From CAZWUZ01 sp964637655 [NCBI: uncultured bacterium] (GTDB lineage: Bacteria; DAOPZR01): a stretch of DNA of 15,475 nucleotides. This document shows, piece after piece, positions 14,096 to 15,475 of the stretch. The notes under the pieces are model-generated. The model was not told where the DNA came from. It was given only the letters and a program-made list of their open reading frames with translations, and made no database searches. The stretch covers positions 1 to 15,475 of the forward strand of contig CAZWUZ010000057.1 of assembly GCA_964637655.1 (NCBI GenBank), given 5' to 3'. A program made the translations under genes and the position numbers. Numbering within the stretch: the stretch's first letter is position 1; each line of letters starts with the position of its first letter.

Positions 14096-14953
14096 TCAGG
14101 CAGCGCGCGGCGGTTGGCTGGGCAGCGGGGTGAAACGCTTGGTCATCAGGCAGACATTGCCGCGCTCGTTGAAATCAACTTCGTCCATCATCTGGCGGAC
14201 AAGGAAAATACCGCGCCCGCGCGAATGGTCGATGCGGTCGTCGTCGAGCGGGTTGCGCACCTTGTGCACGTCGAAGCCCGTGCCTTCGTCCGCGACCCGG
14301 ATGATCAGCTTGTCCTCGAAGATCAGGTAGCTGATCTCTACCAGTTTCTCGGGGTTGCCCATGTTGCCGTGCTCGACCGCGTTGTTGCCGATTTCGAGGA
14401 AGGCATACTGGATGTCCTCGATCTCCGCCGCGGTCAGCGTGGTCATATACTGCAGGCGCGAAATGAAGAAGTTGACCTCGCGCACGAAACTGTACTCGCT
14501 CTTGAACTGGAAGGAGACCCAGCCCTCCATGTGGCGGCTGATGCGGCAGTTGCGGTAGAAGTCGACCGTCAGCCCGATCTTCTTGCGCGTGCGTTCCTCG
14601 TCGTCGAACTGCAGGTATTCCCAGTAGCCGCGGCGCAGGACGGCAACCCGGCGGTTATAATCCGCCTCCGTGCCGAAGACCAGCCAGGGGAGCAGTTTCC
14701 ACTGCGCATGCGCGCGCAGGCGTTCCGCCTGCGCTTCGAGGTACACGTCCCCCTCGTCAACGATGGCGACGACATCCGCCATCTGCGGCTGCGTGATGGT
14801 CGCGGTCTGGTTCGTCTCAATCAGTTCGATTTCGCGCACGCCGCCGGCGCGCAGCAGCGGCAGGACGGGCGGCGGCAGCGGCTGGCCGTGAAACACGAGG
14901 CAGCGGGTGGTATGCGCCGCGCCGCTGCCGGCCGCGGCGGAAAGGTCGCTCAT
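14096..14953 (-). CDS. RsbW-like ATP-binding protein with degenerate receiver-like N-terminus
   Basis: This 285-residue protein ends in a GHKL ATPase domain of the SpoIIAB/RsbW kind (about 155-275): N-box EIGNNAVEHGN (187-197), G1 box DEGTGF (222-227) and G2 RGRGIFLVRQM (245-255). Such proteins are serine kinases or binders of STAS partners, commonly anti-sigma factors. The first 130 residues are not part of that family. They resemble a worn response-regulator fold: VVAIVDEGDVYLEA (61-74) with D66, LLPWLVFGTEAD (87-98) and VLRRGYWEYL (105-114) where receivers have a Thr/Ser strand and G-A-x-D-Y-L; I see no conserved Lys. This part could be a sensor or docking domain. Its ATG overlaps the STAS stop by one base, so the two are coupled. 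Sigma-factor target not seen. Confidence 0.8.
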   Translation of the reverse strand: MSDLSAAAGSGAAHTTRCLVFHGQPLPPPVLPLLRAGGVREIELIETNQTATITQPQMADVVAIVDEGDVYLEAQAERLRAHAQWKLLPWLVFGTEADYNRRVAVLRRGYWEYLQFDDEERTRKKIGLTVDFYRNCRISRHMEGWVSFQFKSEYSFVREVNFFISRLQYMTTLTAAEIEDIQYAFLEIGNNAVEHGNMGNPEKLVEISYLIFEDKLIIRVADEGTGFDVHKVRNPLDDDRIDHSRGRGIFLVRQMMDEVDFNERGNVCLMTKRFTPLPSQPPRAA

Positions 14954-15297
14954 TACGACGGCAGCTGGAAGCGCTCGCGGAGGTCCTTTTCTTCCTGCAG
15001 GATGTCGAGGATCTTGTTGAGCCGGGTCAGTTCGAACAGCTTGAGGATGCGCCCGGCGGGATTGAGGATCTTGATGTCGCCGCCGCGCTCGCGGATGATC
15101 TTGAGCGAGGAAGTGATGGTGCCGAGTCCCTGGCTGCAGAAATACTGGATGCGGTGCATGTCGATGACGATGCGGTCGTTCTCCTTGGTGATCAGTTCCT
15201 CGAGCACGGTCTTGAGTTCCTGGAAATTCTCGACCAGCACGTCCTCATTGAGCCGCAGGATGACGATGCCGTCCTTTTCCTCGCGCGTGATGTCCAT
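14953..15297 (-). CDS. STAS-domain protein, anti-sigma factor antagonist-like
   Basis: A single STAS domain of 114 residues. Such proteins bind RsbW/SpoIIAB-type kinases in partner switching. The body reads IVILRLNEDVL, then IVIDMHRIQYF, CSQGLGTI (54-61) and GGDIKILNPAGRILKLFELTRL, all matching the fold. The loop is atypical: where SpoIIAA has D-S-S-G-L-G, with the second Ser phosphorylated, this has C54-S55-Q56-G57-L58-G59. The phospho-Ser position is Gln and only S55 remains nearby. The protein may therefore be insensitive to phosphorylation or use S55. GGAGGAGG precedes the ATG, and the gene overlaps the ATPase gene by 1 bp. It is the first gene of the (-) run to iorAB and the phosphoesterase. 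Confidence 0.87.
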   Translation of the reverse strand: MDITREEKDGIVILRLNEDVLVENFQELKTVLEELITKENDRIVIDMHRIQYFCSQGLGTITSSLKIIRERGGDIKILNPAGRILKLFELTRLNKILDILQEEKDLRERFQLPS

Positions 15298-15325
15298 GAC
15301 CGCCTCCTCCGCGTGGTCCGCCTAC

Positions 15326-15356
15326 CGGTCGAAAAACGGGTTTTTCCCGCCGACCG
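15326..15356 (-). promoter_or_regulatory. Nested hairpins in the STAS gene leader
   Basis: An outer 6-bp stem (CGGTCG 15326-15331 with CGACCG 15351-15356) encloses two alternative inner pairings on the - strand transcript. One is CGGG-AAAAA-CCCG followed by TTTTT, which looks like a small intrinsic terminator; the other pairs AAAAA with TTTTT around CCCG. It lies between the predicted start near 15370 and the ATG at 15297. This could be an attenuator; the inner stem is only 4 bp, so terminator strength is doubtful. Confidence 0.45.
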
Positions 15357-15376
15357 CTAAGGGTATGCCGTACGCA

Positions 15377-15385
15377 AGTATAACA
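15377..15385 (-). promoter_or_regulatory. Extended -10 promoter for the STAS-ATPase-iorAB unit
   Basis: On the - strand TGT is followed by TATACT (15382-15377) in an AT-rich patch that stands out in this GC-rich window. TTGACA also occurs (15395-15390) but only 7 bp upstream, too near to be its -35. Predicted start near 15370, leaving a leader of about 72 nt. Confidence 0.5.
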
Positions 15386-15418
15386 TTTTTGTCAAATAAA
15401 TGCATCTGCAGCGCCGCG

Positions 15419-15447
15419 TACCCAGCGATTCCGCATCTGGGTATAAT
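15419..15447 (+). promoter_or_regulatory. Perfect TATAAT overlapping a 7-bp inverted repeat at the right edge
   Basis: TACCCAG (15419-15425) and CTGGGTA (15437-15443) form perfect arms 11 bp apart. The right arm overlaps TATAAT (15442-15447), so a protein on the repeat could repress a + strand gene beyond the window. No good -35 is visible at normal spacing. The 15298-15475 stretch holds no gene. Confidence 0.4.
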
Positions 15448-15475
15448 TGCCAACGCCAGGTTTCACCCGCAGGTT

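Noticed and set aside
12706-14133. A 475-codon open frame on the + strand opposite iorA
   Set aside because: It is the antisense shadow of a well-supported gene, with no ribosome binding site or recognisable domain.
15377-15395. TTGACA and TATACT as one promoter on the - strand
   Set aside because: The two elements are only 7 bp apart, far from the normal 16-18; I use the extended -10 instead.

Overview
This is a GC-rich bacterial chromosomal window. It is gene-dense, with short intergenic gaps and many stop/start overlaps, and every gene reads intact except the one cut by the left edge. I see no rRNA, tRNA, transposase, CRISPR array or phage gene. A lipobox lipoprotein points to a diderm-like cell. 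Indolepyruvate ferredoxin oxidoreductase and nickel-pincer cofactor genes point to anaerobic, ferredoxin-linked metabolism. I cannot name the taxon with confidence; a PVC-type lineage such as Lentisphaerota or Kiritimatiellota is only a guess.

Layout. Positions 1-4946 (+) read larB (partial), larC, polA and coaE as one tightly coupled unit. A 41-bp tandem duplication lies exactly at the larC/polA junction and creates two 14-codon micro-ORFs chained by 4-bp stop/start overlaps. From 4938 (+) an extended -10 promoter serves an HDOD-domain protein. A further promoter at about 5858-5887 serves hom (homoserine dehydrogenase with ACT domain), a small membrane-anchored TPR-like protein and a geranylgeranyl-reductase-family flavoprotein. 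A 10-bp GC stem-loop at 8860-8885 separates this run from a convergent (-) pair, greA and a glycine-zipper lipoprotein with a C-terminal zinc-ribbon-like motif.

At 9757-9820 two strong promoters stand back to back, one for greA (-) and one for pgeF/yfiH (+). The greA spacer holds a perfect 16-bp palindrome, and the pgeF transcript looks leaderless. From 15297 down to 10589 (-) runs a likely five-gene unit: a STAS-domain protein, an RsbW-like ATPase with a degenerate receiver-like N-terminus, iorA, iorB and a membrane-anchored metallophosphoesterase. Its leader (15298-15382) has an extended -10 promoter and a structured 5' UTR. At the right edge a perfect TATAAT overlaps an inverted repeat and may drive a gene beyond the window.

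How the genes work together: larB/larC make the nickel-pincer nucleotide cofactor, polA repairs DNA, coaE completes CoA, and hom feeds threonine and methionine synthesis. IorAB makes aryl-acetyl-CoA and reduced ferredoxin from aryl-pyruvates. The STAS/ATPase pair looks like a partner-switching regulator. I do not see an unmistakable new system. The items most worth checking are the chained micro-ORF duplication before polA, the STAS protein lacking the usual phospho-serine together with its fused ATPase partner upstream of iorAB, and the greA/pgeF promoter region.
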